Positions 1 to 7,360 of a DNA stretch of 17,175 nucleotides are shown one piece after another (position 1 is the first letter of the stretch; each line of letters starts with the position of its first letter). Source of the DNA: Candidatus Argoarchaeum ethanivorans (lineage in GTDB: Archaea > Halobacteriota > Methanosarcinia > Methanosarcinales > EX4572-44); contig CAJHIR010000015.1 of the NCBI GenBank assembly GCA_905067535.1, positions 1 through 17,175 of the forward strand, given 5' to 3'. A program made the position numbers and the translations under genes. Below the pieces are notes generated by a model that saw only the letters and a program-made list of their open reading frames with translations, was not told the origin of the DNA and searched no databases.

Positions 1-305
1 AGCTTGCAGAAAAGGATGAGGCTGCTAGGGCTGTTGCAGAGGCGGTAGCAGCTAATTTCGATAAGCTTCCAGATAATGTTAGAGATCTACTTGATAAGCT
101 GCAAAGGTCATTACAGCACGTTATTGAAGATTTATCAAACAGTCATAACCATGCTAAAGAAGGAGCATTAGAATTAATCTCCAATGCACTGCCAAAACTT
201 GACTCAGCTTTTGTATTAAAAATCTTAAATGAGTTGAGTGAAAGCGAGTATGAACCGGTGAGAACAAAAGCGGAAGAAATGCTGGATAGATTGAAAGAAC
301 CTTGA
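1..305 (+). CDS. C-terminal part of a HEAT-repeat-like helical protein (5' partial)
   Basis: The reading frame is open from the window edge (first full codon at 3) to TGA at 303-305, giving about 100 residues. The translation is almost entirely helical and highly charged: an Ala/Glu-rich helix, then LPDNVRDLLDKL, a segment with HAKEGALELI, and a final pair of helices around VLKILNELSES and PVRTKAEEMLDRL. A helix-turn-helix with a proline before a second amphipathic helix is typical of HEAT/armadillo-like scaffolds, so I infer a protein-binding helical repeat protein. The N-terminal part lies outside the window, so any enzymatic domain there is invisible. It could equally be a non-repeat coiled-coil protein. 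The open frame with coding-like composition is firm; the family is tentative. Confidence 0.6.
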   Translation, partial: LAEKDEAARAVAEAVAANFDKLPDNVRDLLDKLQRSLQHVIEDLSNSHNHAKEGALELISNALPKLDSAFVLKILNELSESEYEPVRTKAEEMLDRLKEP

Positions 306-419
306 AAAAGCTTTCTATCTGATACCATCAAATTACAAGAAAACAATTAAAAAATATTTTAAATTAAATTGTGGTGGTACACCTCGCTGCTGTGATCCTA
401 TACGAACTCTGCAACCTAA

Positions 420-698
420 AACCCAACAGAGATCGAGATTGCATCAAAATACGAATTCAATCTCCTGATCGACCACTTCAGCAAAATGATGAAAAAATCT
501 GGATATCCCCTACACAGACAGGACAAAACACTCCCCATGATAAAACGCATCCTCTGACGCTCAATAGTAACAACAAGAGAAACAATCACACTTCGCGGCA
601 TACTGCGCCAGGCAGAATGGAGAAAGGAAATACAAGACATATCAAAGAATACTCGCCTTTCTAACAAGAAAAATGGAATACCGGACATCAAAACATGA
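420..698 (+). pseudogene. Possible decayed ORF with one in-frame stop
   Basis: This lies in the 473-bp stretch between the first gene and the kinase. One forward frame is open from just after TAA 417-419 to TGA 696-698, broken only by TGA at 555-557. The translation has a coding-like mix of charged and hydrophobic residues (EIEIASKYEFNLLIDHFSKM before the stop, TRETITLRGILRQAEWRKEI after it). It has no start codon or ribosome binding site at its left edge. I do not recognise the family. It may be the remnant of a truncated gene, or chance in AT-rich DNA: the opposite strand is also open here (416-691) and another forward frame runs 371-664. The rest of 306-733 is AT-rich with no recognisable RNA gene. 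Confidence 0.2.
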
Positions 699-744
699 GA
701 AGATACAACACCTGAGTAAGTTGACAGTCCCTGATGGTTAAAAA

Positions 745-753
745 GATTTATTT
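745..753 (+). promoter_or_regulatory. TATA-like box for the UPF0200 kinase gene
   Basis: The sequence GATTTATTT, preceded by an A-rich stretch, is centred about 30 bases before the ATG at 779. In archaea transcription starts about 22-28 bases after the TATA centre, so the message would begin at or just before that ATG, consistent with a leaderless or nearly leaderless mRNA. No Shine-Dalgarno sequence precedes the ATG. Confidence 0.45.
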
Positions 754-778
754 GGCATGGTCACTCTGTAACGTGTCG

Positions 779-1321
779 ATGAAAATTGTTGCGTTTGTTG
801 GGATGCCTGCCTCTGGTAAAGGTGAAGCATCAAAGGTCGCATCAGGTCTTGGTATGCCAGTTGTGAATATGGGCGATGTGATTCGAGAGGAGGTTGCGCG
901 GATATCTGCTGATATGTCTGATGCTAACACTGGTGCTATTGCAATGAAACTCCGTTGTCGCCATGGTTCCGATGTGGTAGCAGTTCGGTGCACCCCAAAG
1001 ATTTTGAGTTTTGATGCTTCGGTTGTTGTGGTGGATGGTGTGCGAAGTTCTGATGAAGTAGAGTATTTCAAGGGGAAATTTGGCGACGATTTTGTTCTTG
1101 TCGCTGTGAAAGCTTTTGCTGAACAACGGCTTGAACGCATACAAAAAAGGAAACGAACAGATCGCATAATGGGTAGGGATGCATTTCTTTCCCGTGAGGA
1201 GCGCGAGCTTGGTTGGGGCATCAAAGCAGCTATTGAACACGCTGACATGGTAATTGAAAACAATGGCAGCATAGCAAAGTTTCATAAAAAAGTAAAACAA
1301 TTGTTAGAGGGAACTTTATAA
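779..1321 (+). CDS. UPF0200 family P-loop kinase (dephospho-CoA/adenylate kinase-like)
   Basis: This is a 180-residue P-loop protein of the archaeal UPF0200 family, predicted nucleotide-type kinases related to adenylate and dephospho-CoA kinases; I know of no settled substrate. The Walker A loop is GMPASGKGE (residues 8-16), followed by the typical NMGDVIREE segment, a VDGVRSSDEVEYF segment where kinases of this fold bind the acceptor, an arginine-rich lid (RIQKRKRTDRIMGRD) and the C-terminal EERELGWGIKAAIEHADMVI motif. Length matches the family. The frame stays open upstream to an ATG at 734, but those 15 residues are not family-like. The start at 779 gives the canonical MKIVAFVGMP terminus and sits at the expected transcription start. 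It appears to be a single-gene unit, followed by a T-rich tract and repeat cluster A. Family assignment is good; the reaction is unknown. Confidence 0.85.
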   Translation: MKIVAFVGMPASGKGEASKVASGLGMPVVNMGDVIREEVARISADMSDANTGAIAMKLRCRHGSDVVAVRCTPKILSFDASVVVVDGVRSSDEVEYFKGKFGDDFVLVAVKAFAEQRLERIQKRKRTDRIMGRDAFLSREERELGWGIKAAIEHADMVIENNGSIAKFHKKVKQLLEGTL

Positions 1322-1360
1322 AACATTTCTTGGCGCGACATATCCAACAAGCACAACCAG

Positions 1361-1403
1361 CTTCATTTTCTTCTTTTGTTTCCTTTTTTCTTCTCTTTTT
1401 TGT
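1361..1403 (+). terminator. T-rich tract, probable archaeal terminator
   Basis: Forty bases after the kinase stop there is a pyrimidine run with several T4-T6 blocks (for example CCTTTTTTC and CTTTTTTG). Archaeal RNA polymerase commonly terminates at such U-rich runs without a stem-loop. It is placed to end the kinase transcript. Confidence 0.5.
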
Positions 1404-1426
1404 ATCCATTTTAAGCCCCTGCCAGG

Positions 1427-1482
1427 TTTTTGAACGTATAGGAAAGTATAAACATAGAACATTCTCTTGCTGGTTATTTTCT
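1427..1482 (+). repeat. 56-bp direct repeat, copy 1
   Basis: This unit begins TTTTTGAACGTATAGGAAAG and ends TGGTTATTTTCT. It recurs at 1586-1641 with a single T/C difference, 159 bases downstream. The two copies flank a run of small hairpins. The unit has no start codon or plausible product. Confidence 0.9.
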
Positions 1483-1585
1483 ATGCACTTGATTGCTAGC
1501 GCAATCAAGAATCAAAGGTTGCCGGTTAGCTCTGCTTACGTTGTATGCAGTTCATGGTTATTTTCTGCACAAAGAAGTTGTGCAG

Positions 1586-1641
1586 TTTTTGAACGTATAG
1601 GAAAGTATAAACACAGAACATTCTCTTGCTGGTTATTTTCT
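1586..1641 (+). repeat. 56-bp direct repeat, copy 2
   Basis: Near-identical to 1427-1482 (one mismatch). Its right end runs directly into the perfect hairpin at 1640-1660, while copy 1 runs into a different hairpin, so the same linker is joined to different stems. Confidence 0.9.
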
Positions 1642-1671
1642 GCACAACGACGTTGTGCAGTTTTTGAAAAA

Positions 1672-1688
1672 CGAAAAGCCTTTATATA
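1672..1688 (+). promoter_or_regulatory. BRE/TATA promoter upstream of the EF-Tu-like gene
   Basis: CGAAAAGCC (a purine-rich BRE-like element) directly precedes TTTATATA, an excellent archaeal core promoter. The predicted start near 1710 would give a leader of about 100 bases that contains another T-rich run (1732-1748). Confidence 0.6.
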
Positions 1689-1766
1689 GTTATGTTTATA
1701 CTTATTGATAAAAATAAAAAGCTCGCATTCCAATTTTTTTATTTTTCTCTCGTTAAAGTCTGTACA

Positions 1767-1775
1767 CTTTTATAG
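1767..1775 (+). promoter_or_regulatory. Second TATA box, short-leader promoter
   Basis: CTTTTATAG is centred about 38 bases before the ATG at 1809. A transcript from here would begin near 1797 and just include the AAAGGA ribosome binding site at 1797-1802. With the stronger upstream BRE/TATA this suggests two alternative starts. Confidence 0.45.
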
Positions 1776-1808
1776 TTAAAAATCAAATAGAAAAGCAAAG
1801 GAATAGAT

Positions 1809-2855
1809 ATGACAAAAGTTGCAATCATTGGAAGTTACCAGAGTGGTAGAACAGCTCTTGCATCAAAACTTGGCAAAAAAGGAAACATCTCAGATGTTAC
1901 CATGTATGACTTTGCCAAAAGCGGTACAGTGCTCATAGTAGTTGATGCCACTGGTTATCCAAAGTCAATAAAACCGCTCATAACAGCACTAAACCTCACA
2001 GACATCGTGCTTTTGTGCATTCCTCCAACAGGTCCTGACACGTACACAGGAGAGTGTATTGTTGCCCTAAACATAGCAGGCTGCAGGCATGGGCTCGTCG
2101 TTCTGACAAAATCAGATCTCGCATACCAGGGTGCATTCGATGAATTGAAGAAACGCATCAGGAAGATTACAACAGGCACTATTCTTGAGAACTGGGATCA
2201 GATCGCTGTATCCACCACCACGTTTGAAGGAATGGAAGAGTTGAAAAAGATGATCGCTTCGACAGACGAAAAGGTGGATTACGAACTCTCACGATTAAAC
2301 GGGCTTCCGCCGCGTGTTGTAATCGACCAGGTCTTCAATGTAACGGGCATCGGTTGCGTGGTTCTTGGTGTCGTCAAACAGGGCACGATACATGCAAAGG
2401 ACAAGATCGCAATGATGCCAGTCGATAAGCCGGTTGAGATCCGGTCGATTCAGATGCATGACGTTAATGTGAAAAGTGCCGCGGCAGGTGCAAGGGTCGG
2501 ACTGGCACTGAAAAACATCCAGTCAAAGGATGTAGACCGGGGATATGTGATTTCAAATAACGAGACAGTAACAACAGATTTCACGCTGAACTGCACACTC
2601 TCACAGTTCACAAAACGCGTTTTTGTGGGCGCAATGCTGCACATCTTTGCAGGACTCCAGTCAGCACCAGTACGTGTCGAAAAGATTATTACAAACGGCG
2701 ATGTCGTTGATTACGCCGAACAGGGAAGTGAATGTGTTTTAACGCTTTCAGGTTCAAAAAATATTGCATACATCGAATCGGACAGGTTTATCCTTACCAG
2801 TCTTGACGAAAAACAGAGGTTTGTCGGTTATGGTTTCTGTTACCTGGGTACATGA
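1809..2855 (+). CDS. Degenerate EF-Tu/SelB-like translation-factor GTPase homologue
   Basis: This 348-residue protein has the EF-Tu domain order: a G-domain (about 1-160), a beta-barrel domain 2 (about 165-255, NVTGIGCVVLGVVKQGTI, typical of EF-Tu/SelB domain 2) and a domain-3-like barrel to the C-terminus. The G-domain is reduced. The P-loop reads GSYQSGRT (residues 8-15), with Arg in place of the usual Lys. Only about 30 residues separate it from the DxxG motif (DATGY, 46-50), so switch I is essentially missing, and the His of the usual DCPGH motif is Tyr50. TKSD (100-103) stands for NKxD. Classical GTP hydrolysis is therefore doubtful; it may bind RNA or a ribosomal partner with little nucleotide turnover. 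I recall similar proteins in Methanosarcina-type genomes annotated only as EF-Tu-family. The ATG has an AAAGGA site 6 bases upstream. It is monocistronic. Confidence 0.75.
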   Translation: MTKVAIIGSYQSGRTALASKLGKKGNISDVTMYDFAKSGTVLIVVDATGYPKSIKPLITALNLTDIVLLCIPPTGPDTYTGECIVALNIAGCRHGLVVLTKSDLAYQGAFDELKKRIRKITTGTILENWDQIAVSTTTFEGMEELKKMIASTDEKVDYELSRLNGLPPRVVIDQVFNVTGIGCVVLGVVKQGTIHAKDKIAMMPVDKPVEIRSIQMHDVNVKSAAAGARVGLALKNIQSKDVDRGYVISNNETVTTDFTLNCTLSQFTKRVFVGAMLHIFAGLQSAPVRVEKIITNGDVVDYAEQGSECVLTLSGSKNIAYIESDRFILTSLDEKQRFVGYGFCYLGT

Positions 2856-3144
2856 ACCTGTACTATGTGGAGCCACGCATAAATAAGGTAACTCACAAAT
2901 AATGATTTACCAGGGAATTGTATCATTTTTGAGTCTTTGTGTACCATCGTGTTGTAGTGACCAGACCCCCGGAAGAGTGGAAATGTGCTTGCAACACGAA
3001 TTACAGAGAGAACCTAAAAAGTTTGAATATGGAATTTTAAAGATAGTTTAATAGCTCCTGCCAACATCAAACTTTTTATCGTAAAACTAATATTGTATAA
3101 GGTAAGGGAGAGTAGGGTTCTTTGAGTTATGGATATTGATTTAC
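2856..3144 (+). promoter_or_regulatory. trkA upstream region: promoter and one long-range stem
   Basis: No gene is seen in this 289-base spacer. TATA-like elements occur at 3073-3080 (TTTTTATC) and 3094-3101 (GTATAAGG), giving leaders of a few tens of bases for trkA. Further upstream CGTGTTG (2948-2954) can pair with CAACACG (2992-2998) across a 37-base loop containing ACCCCCGG. This could be part of a small RNA or leader of an upstream start, but nothing else in it matches an RNA family I know. Confidence 0.35.
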
Positions 3145-4470
3145 ATGCGAATTATAATTATTGGAGCTGGTGAAACTGGCTATCACATAGCACAAAACCT
3201 GTCTAAAAAAAATGATGTTGTAGTTATTGAGAAACAAAGGGATGCGTATGAGTCAGTTGAAGAACTTGATGTGCAGGCGATGCACGGTAACGGGGCAGAT
3301 ATTAACGTATTACAGACTGCCGGAGTTGCAAACACCGGCCTCATTGTGGCAGTAACTGGTATGGATGAGATTAATATATTAGCCTGCATGGCTGCGAAAT
3401 TACTCTCCAAGAATATAAAGACAATTGCACGTGTAAGCAGTCCGGACTATATTAACAAGCCAGTTGACAGCCGTGAGGAACTTGGTGTGGATGCAATGAT
3501 CTGTCCTGAACTTTCACTTGCACGTGAGATAGCCAAGGTAATCTCGGTACCTTGTGCACTGAGTATTGAAGATCTGGTTGGTGGTAAGGTTGAGATGATG
3601 GAGTTTGAAGCAAAGAACAACAGTATAACAGGAAAAAAACTCAAAGACAGCAATATTTCTGATTGCTGCATCATAACAGGCATATTTAGAGGGGGAAAAC
3701 TGTTGATACCACATGGTGAAGATGTTATACGAGCGGATGATAGAGTGTTTGTAGTCGGTAAAACAGAGGCAATTGACACGATGCGGGCAAGCTTTGGGGA
3801 GTTAAAAGATAAAGATGAGAAAATATTAATTGTTGGTGGGGGAAACGTTGGATATTATCTGCTTGAAGAATTGACAAGAGCAGATCATGACATTACAATC
3901 ATTGAAACAGATAAAAAGCGATGCAGTGAACTTGCAGAACTGTTTCCAAACGTGCTTGTAATAAACGGTGATGGGACTGATTTGAAATTGCTAAAAGAAG
4001 AAAACCTTGGTGCGATGACAGCAGTCGTTGCAGTGACCAACAAAGACGAAAAAAACTTACTTTGCTTACTACTTGCAAAAGAGCTTGGAGCACAAAAAGT
4101 AATCTCAAGGGCAGATCATCCGGAATATGCTGCACTCTTTGAGATGGTTGGTATTGATGTAGCCATCAACCCGTTAATTGCAACAGTAAATGAAGTGGCG
4201 AAATTCACCATGCGAATCGGAGTTGAAGATTTGATAAACCTTGAAGGCGAAAAAGCCAATATTATCGAACTTACAGCAAAAAAGGGGAGTAAAATCATCA
4301 ACAAACAATTAAGTGATATCAACTTTCCAAGAAATGCAATTATAAGTGCTATTGTTAAAGATAGTAAAGTGATCGTCCCATCTGGAAGACATACCATCGA
4401 ACCCGGGGATAAAGTGGTGATATTTAGCCTTCCGGATGCCATTGAAAAAGTAGAAAAACTCTTCAAATAG
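3145..4470 (+). CDS. trkA: TrkA, regulatory NAD-binding subunit of Trk potassium uptake
   Basis: TrkA is the peripheral cytoplasmic subunit that binds NAD(H)/nucleotides and gates the TrkH potassium channel. The protein has the usual tandem layout RCK_N-RCK_C-RCK_N-RCK_C. The first Rossmann motif is IIIIGAGETG (residues 3-12); a C-terminal ligand-binding domain spans about 135-216; the second Rossmann motif is ILIVGGGNVGYYL (about 228-240); the last RCK_C domain runs to the end (IEPGDKVVIFSLPDAIEKVE). The 441 residues are the normal length for double-RCK TrkA. The ATG at 3145 gives the canonical MRIIIIGAG start. A TTG at 3136 in the same frame would add only MIY, and no clear Shine-Dalgarno sequence decides between them. 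trkH follows 6 bases after the stop, so the two form an operon. Confidence 0.95.
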   Translation: MRIIIIGAGETGYHIAQNLSKKNDVVVIEKQRDAYESVEELDVQAMHGNGADINVLQTAGVANTGLIVAVTGMDEINILACMAAKLLSKNIKTIARVSSPDYINKPVDSREELGVDAMICPELSLAREIAKVISVPCALSIEDLVGGKVEMMEFEAKNNSITGKKLKDSNISDCCIITGIFRGGKLLIPHGEDVIRADDRVFVVGKTEAIDTMRASFGELKDKDEKILIVGGGNVGYYLLEELTRADHDITIIETDKKRCSELAELFPNVLVINGDGTDLKLLKEENLGAMTAVVAVTNKDEKNLLCLLLAKELGAQKVISRADHPEYAALFEMVGIDVAINPLIATVNEVAKFTMRIGVEDLINLEGEKANIIELTAKKGSKIINKQLSDINFPRNAIISAIVKDSKVIVPSGRHTIEPGDKVVIFSLPDAIEKVEKLFK

Positions 4471-4476
4471 GTAGCG

Positions 4477-5913
4477 ATGGATTATAAAATAGTATTCAAT
4501 GTAATAGGCAAACTGCTGATATTACTTGCAGCATCAATGCTCCTGCCAATTATAGTAGCGATATATTACAAAGAACCGGAATCTATCAATGTTTTTGTAG
4601 CAGCATCTATAATCACTGCAATCTCTGGAGTGATTCTTTCACTCGCACTAAAGTCTAAAGGCGAGTTCAGAAGACGCGAAAGCTTTGCCATCGTTGCTGT
4701 CGGATGGTTTGTCGTAACTATTTTCGCAGCTATACCATATCTACTCTATGGATTGCACCCTGTAGATGCACTCTTCGAATCAATGGCTGGTCTTACCACC
4801 ACAGGCTCAACCATACTTACTGATATTGAGGGGCATACACGAAGTTTTCTATTCTGGCGAAGCCTGACACAATGGCTTGGCGGCATGGGAATTATAGTGC
4901 TTGTACTTGCAATAGCACCAGGGCTTGGGGTTGCAGGAAGACAGCTATTCAAGGCAGAAGCACCAGGCCCTGAATCAGATAAACTAACGCCACACTTGAA
5001 AGCCACTGCCAAGATACTCTGGTCTGTATATTTAGTATTCTCAATTGCAGAGATGATACTGCTGTACCTTGCAGGGCTTACTGTGTACGATGCTGTTACT
5101 ACTACGTTTTCCACCATGGCAACAGGAGGTTTTTTACCACACGAGGGAAGCATAATGGCATTTCACAATCCTTATGTTGAAGTAATAATAATATTGTTCA
5201 TGTTTATAGCAGGCGCAAGCTTCGCACTACACTATAAAACATTTTTTGTAAATAAGAAAAGTTTAGTCAATGACCGTGAATTCCAGGTTTACACTCTTAT
5301 TTTAGGCACAGCAACACTCCTGGTTGCTATGCAGCTTAAGGCATCAGGATTAGATATCGTTGAATCAATACGTTTAAGCACGTTTCAGGTAGTATCCATC
5401 ATGACCGGCACAGGTTTTGCTACAGCTGATTTTAACCGGTGGGGTGATTTTTCAAGGACTATTTTATTCCTTCTCATGTTCATTGGCGGCTGTGCAGGTT
5501 CAACCGGGGGTGCGATGAAGGTTGTACGAATATCATTGATTGTAAAATATGGCTACAGAGAACTTTTCAAAGCCCTGCATCCACATGTAGTAAAACCAGT
5601 TCGATTTGCAGGAAAAGCAATACCGAGTGAAATAATGCAGTCTGTAGTTGGCTTTATCTCACTGTACATATTTGCTTTTGTTGCCAGCACATTAATACTT
5701 TCAGGTCTTGGCCTTGATTTCATAAGCAGTCTCAGTGCATCTGCCGCAACACTTGGAAACGTTGGGCCAGGTCTTAATCTGGTAGGTCCGATGTCGAGCT
5801 ATGCAGCTATTCCAGCAGTTGGCAAAATCGTGCTTATCCTGAACATGTGGATAGGACGGCTTGAAGTAATTACAGTGCTCATATTATTCATACCCGAGTT
5901 CTGGAAGAGATGA
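4477..5913 (+). CDS. trkH: TrkH, membrane subunit of Trk potassium uptake
   Basis: TrkH is the pore-forming potassium transporter of the SKT superfamily, built from four membrane-pore-membrane repeats. All four selectivity-filter loops are visible: TTTGSTIL (about residue 107), MATGGF (about 214), MTGTGFATADF (about 309) and TLGNVGPGLN (about 425), each with its conserved glycine. The characteristic SLTQWLGGMGIIVL and GGCAGSTGGAMK segments are present, and the C-terminus GRLEVITVLILF is family-typical. At 478 residues with about ten hydrophobic helices it is full length. The ATG lies 6 bases after the trkA stop, and its AGGT ribosome binding element overlaps that stop, suggesting translational coupling. 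The gene converges on the PLP-enzyme gene with hairpin cluster B between them. Confidence 0.97.
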   Translation: MDYKIVFNVIGKLLILLAASMLLPIIVAIYYKEPESINVFVAASIITAISGVILSLALKSKGEFRRRESFAIVAVGWFVVTIFAAIPYLLYGLHPVDALFESMAGLTTTGSTILTDIEGHTRSFLFWRSLTQWLGGMGIIVLVLAIAPGLGVAGRQLFKAEAPGPESDKLTPHLKATAKILWSVYLVFSIAEMILLYLAGLTVYDAVTTTFSTMATGGFLPHEGSIMAFHNPYVEVIIILFMFIAGASFALHYKTFFVNKKSLVNDREFQVYTLILGTATLLVAMQLKASGLDIVESIRLSTFQVVSIMTGTGFATADFNRWGDFSRTILFLLMFIGGCAGSTGGAMKVVRISLIVKYGYRELFKALHPHVVKPVRFAGKAIPSEIMQSVVGFISLYIFAFVASTLILSGLGLDFISSLSASAATLGNVGPGLNLVGPMSSYAAIPAVGKIVLILNMWIGRLEVITVLILFIPEFWKR

Positions 5914-5988
5914 CTTTTGGTAGTTCATAGTAAAATATTGACATCGCTTGAAGAAACAATAACAGTAGTGAAGTTTTTCATAGGAATC

Positions 5989-6145
5989 AAGAATTATTTT
6001 CTGCACTCGATTGCTGACGCACTCGATTGCTTGCACAATCGAGAATTTGCCGTTAACCGTTATTTTCTGCACAACGAAGTTGTGCAGTGCTGGCGCACTC
6101 GAGAATTAAAGGTTATCGACAACTCTGCACAACGGAGTTGTGCAG
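5989..6145. repeat. Intergenic hairpin cluster B, extending into a gene end
   Basis: Between convergent trkH and the PLP-enzyme gene there are three hairpins: 6022-6043 (arms CTCGATTG / CAATCGAG), 6067-6087 (CTGCACAA / TTGTGCAG, loop CGAAG) and 6125-6145 (same arms, loop CGGAG). Linkers repeat those of cluster A (GTTATTTTCTGC; AGAATTAAAGGTT against AGAATCAAAGGTT). The block beginning AGAATTATTTTCTGCACTCG near 5990 recurs inverted in cluster D. The last hairpin is inside the coding end of the minus-strand gene. Confidence 0.85.
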
Positions 6146-7288
6146 TGCTTGTTCCAGATCAGATAACAGATCTTCAACATCTTCTATCCCAACACTGATT
6201 CGGATTAGTCTGTCTGTGATTCCAATCTTCTCCCGCTTTTCTCCCGGAACCACTGCATGAGTCATGGTGCCTGGATGCTGGACGAGGGTTTTCATATCTC
6301 CAAGGCTTACTGCAAGAGTGCATAGTTCAAGACTGTTTATGAAGGTTTCAGCATCGTTGTAGCTATTCATCTCAAACGCTATCATGCCGCCGAACCCACG
6401 CATCTGTTTGTTAGCAAGATTGTGTTGTGGATGGCTTTTTAGTCCAGGATAATACACCTCTTTAACCGCAGGATGTTTTTGCAGGAACTCTGCAACTTTT
6501 TGAGCGTTTTCGCAGTGGCGGCCCATGCGAAGAGAGAGCGTTTTGATGCCGCGAATCAGAAGCCAGGCATTAAAAGGGCTTAAAGCTGCTCCAAAATCCC
6601 TGAGGATGGGGCGTACACGCTGGATAAATTCTGCATTCGATACGATAATGCCACCAAGAGCATCACCATGCCCGCAGATGTATTTGGTGGCACTGTGAAT
6701 AACTACATCTGCACCAAGATCCAGTGGGTTTTGAAGATATGGTGTCATGTAGGTATTATCCACCATCGAGAGAGGATGGTACTTTGAGATCTTTTTTATG
6801 TCGATCAAGTTCATGGTTGGATTTGCAGGGGTCTCGTAGAAGATCAGTCTGGTGTTATCCTTGAGATGTTCTTCAAGTTCCCTGGTGTTAGATACATCGA
6901 TCATCGATACTTCGATGCCAAACCCTGGCAGCATCTCTGCAAACAGGTGATAAGTGCTGCCGTAGACGGCATTGTTTGTGATTACATGATCACCTTTCTT
7001 CGCCACAGCAAGTACTGCTGCACTAACAGCTGCCATACCGCTTGCAAATGATATGGCACTCTCACCGTTTTCAAGTGCTGCCACCTTTTCTTCAAAGACC
7101 TTTTGCGTGGGGCTTCCTGCGCGTGTGTACACAAAGCCTTCGCTCTTCTTTTCAAGTACGTCCCGTAATTCCTGTACCGTTTCAAAAGCATAGGTGGTGG
7201 TCTGGTATATTGGTGTTGTCAGCGCTCCTGTTACTGGGCAGGTGTTCTCTCCATAGCGCACCGCTTTTGTTGTAAATCCTTTCATCAT
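6113..7288 (-). CDS. Cys/Met-metabolism PLP enzyme (methionine gamma-lyase / cystathionine gamma-lyase type)
   Basis: This is a fold-type I PLP enzyme that acts on sulfur amino acids in the cytosol: gamma-elimination of methionine or cystathionine, or sulfhydrylation of O-acylhomoserine. The PLP lysine is in HSATKYICGHGD (Lys202 counted from the chosen start). YTRAGSPT (54-61) carries the Tyr/Arg that bind phosphate from the neighbouring subunit, Asp177 (VDNT) pairs with the pyridine nitrogen, and QHPGTMTH and IRISVGIED are family signatures. In methionine gamma-lyase a cysteine follows the active-site Tyr-Gly; here the motif is VYGSTY with Ser111, so substrate preference is open. The open frame starts at 7351, but GGAG 8 bases before the ATG at 7288, plus a TATA box placing transcription start near 7339, support the shorter 391-residue protein. 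The last codons (LHNSVVQ) are encoded by a hairpin of repeat cluster B. Confidence 0.88.
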   Translation of the reverse strand: MMKGFTTKAVRYGENTCPVTGALTTPIYQTTTYAFETVQELRDVLEKKSEGFVYTRAGSPTQKVFEEKVAALENGESAISFASGMAAVSAAVLAVAKKGDHVITNNAVYGSTYHLFAEMLPGFGIEVSMIDVSNTRELEEHLKDNTRLIFYETPANPTMNLIDIKKISKYHPLSMVDNTYMTPYLQNPLDLGADVVIHSATKYICGHGDALGGIIVSNAEFIQRVRPILRDFGAALSPFNAWLLIRGIKTLSLRMGRHCENAQKVAEFLQKHPAVKEVYYPGLKSHPQHNLANKQMRGFGGMIAFEMNSYNDAETFINSLELCTLAVSLGDMKTLVQHPGTMTHAVVPGEKREKIGITDRLIRISVGIEDVEDLLSDLEQALHNSVVQSCR

Positions 7289-7360
7289 AAAAACATCTCC
7301 TGCATGAATTGTTGTGACTTCATACCCAATATAGCTTCTGTAAGGCATCATAAGGAGAAT

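Larger units (their letters stand above)
1427..1660. repeat. Intergenic hairpin cluster A
   Basis: Four short palindromes are separated by conserved linkers. 1488-1509 has 9-bp arms (CTTGATTGC / GCAATCAAG, loop TAGC). 1532-1550 has arms CTGCTTAC / GTATGCAG with one mismatch. 1565-1585 has arms CTGCACAA / TTGTGCAG and loop AGAAG. 1640-1660 has 10-bp arms CTGCACAACG / CGTTGTGCAG and a 1-base loop. Linkers include GGTTATTTTCTGC and AGAATCAAAGGTT, both found again in cluster B. The last two hairpins are followed by TTTTTGA, which makes them look like stem-plus-T-run terminators reading rightward. The cluster lies 3' of the kinase gene and upstream of the promoters of the EF-Tu-like gene. Confidence 0.85.

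Noticed and set aside
734..778. Longer start for the UPF0200 kinase
   Set aside because: The extra 15 residues precede the canonical MKIVAFVGMP start, overlap the probable TATA box, and would lie upstream of the predicted transcription start.
1427..1660. CRISPR array
   Set aside because: The repeats are not regularly spaced, the spacers themselves are partly conserved linkers, and no cas genes are present.
1330..1689. 119-codon forward ORF with internal peptide repeats (FERIGKYKHR twice)
   Set aside because: It is formed by the 56-bp DNA repeats and hairpins, which occur elsewhere in other frames and on the other strand; it also runs through the T-rich terminator. The reverse-strand ORFs at 1230-1508 and 1536-1733 are rejected for the same reason.
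2941..3000. Possible structured RNA or tRNA-like element
   Set aside because: Only one 7-bp long-range stem could be found, and there is no cloverleaf, anticodon arm or C/D-box pattern.
5917..6198. 93-codon forward ORF after trkH
   Set aside because: It runs through hairpin cluster B and into the antisense of the PLP-enzyme gene; no start signal or protein-like pattern.
7289..7351. Longer start for the PLP enzyme
   Set aside because: It lies upstream of the predicted transcription start, while GGAG at the right distance supports ATG 7288.
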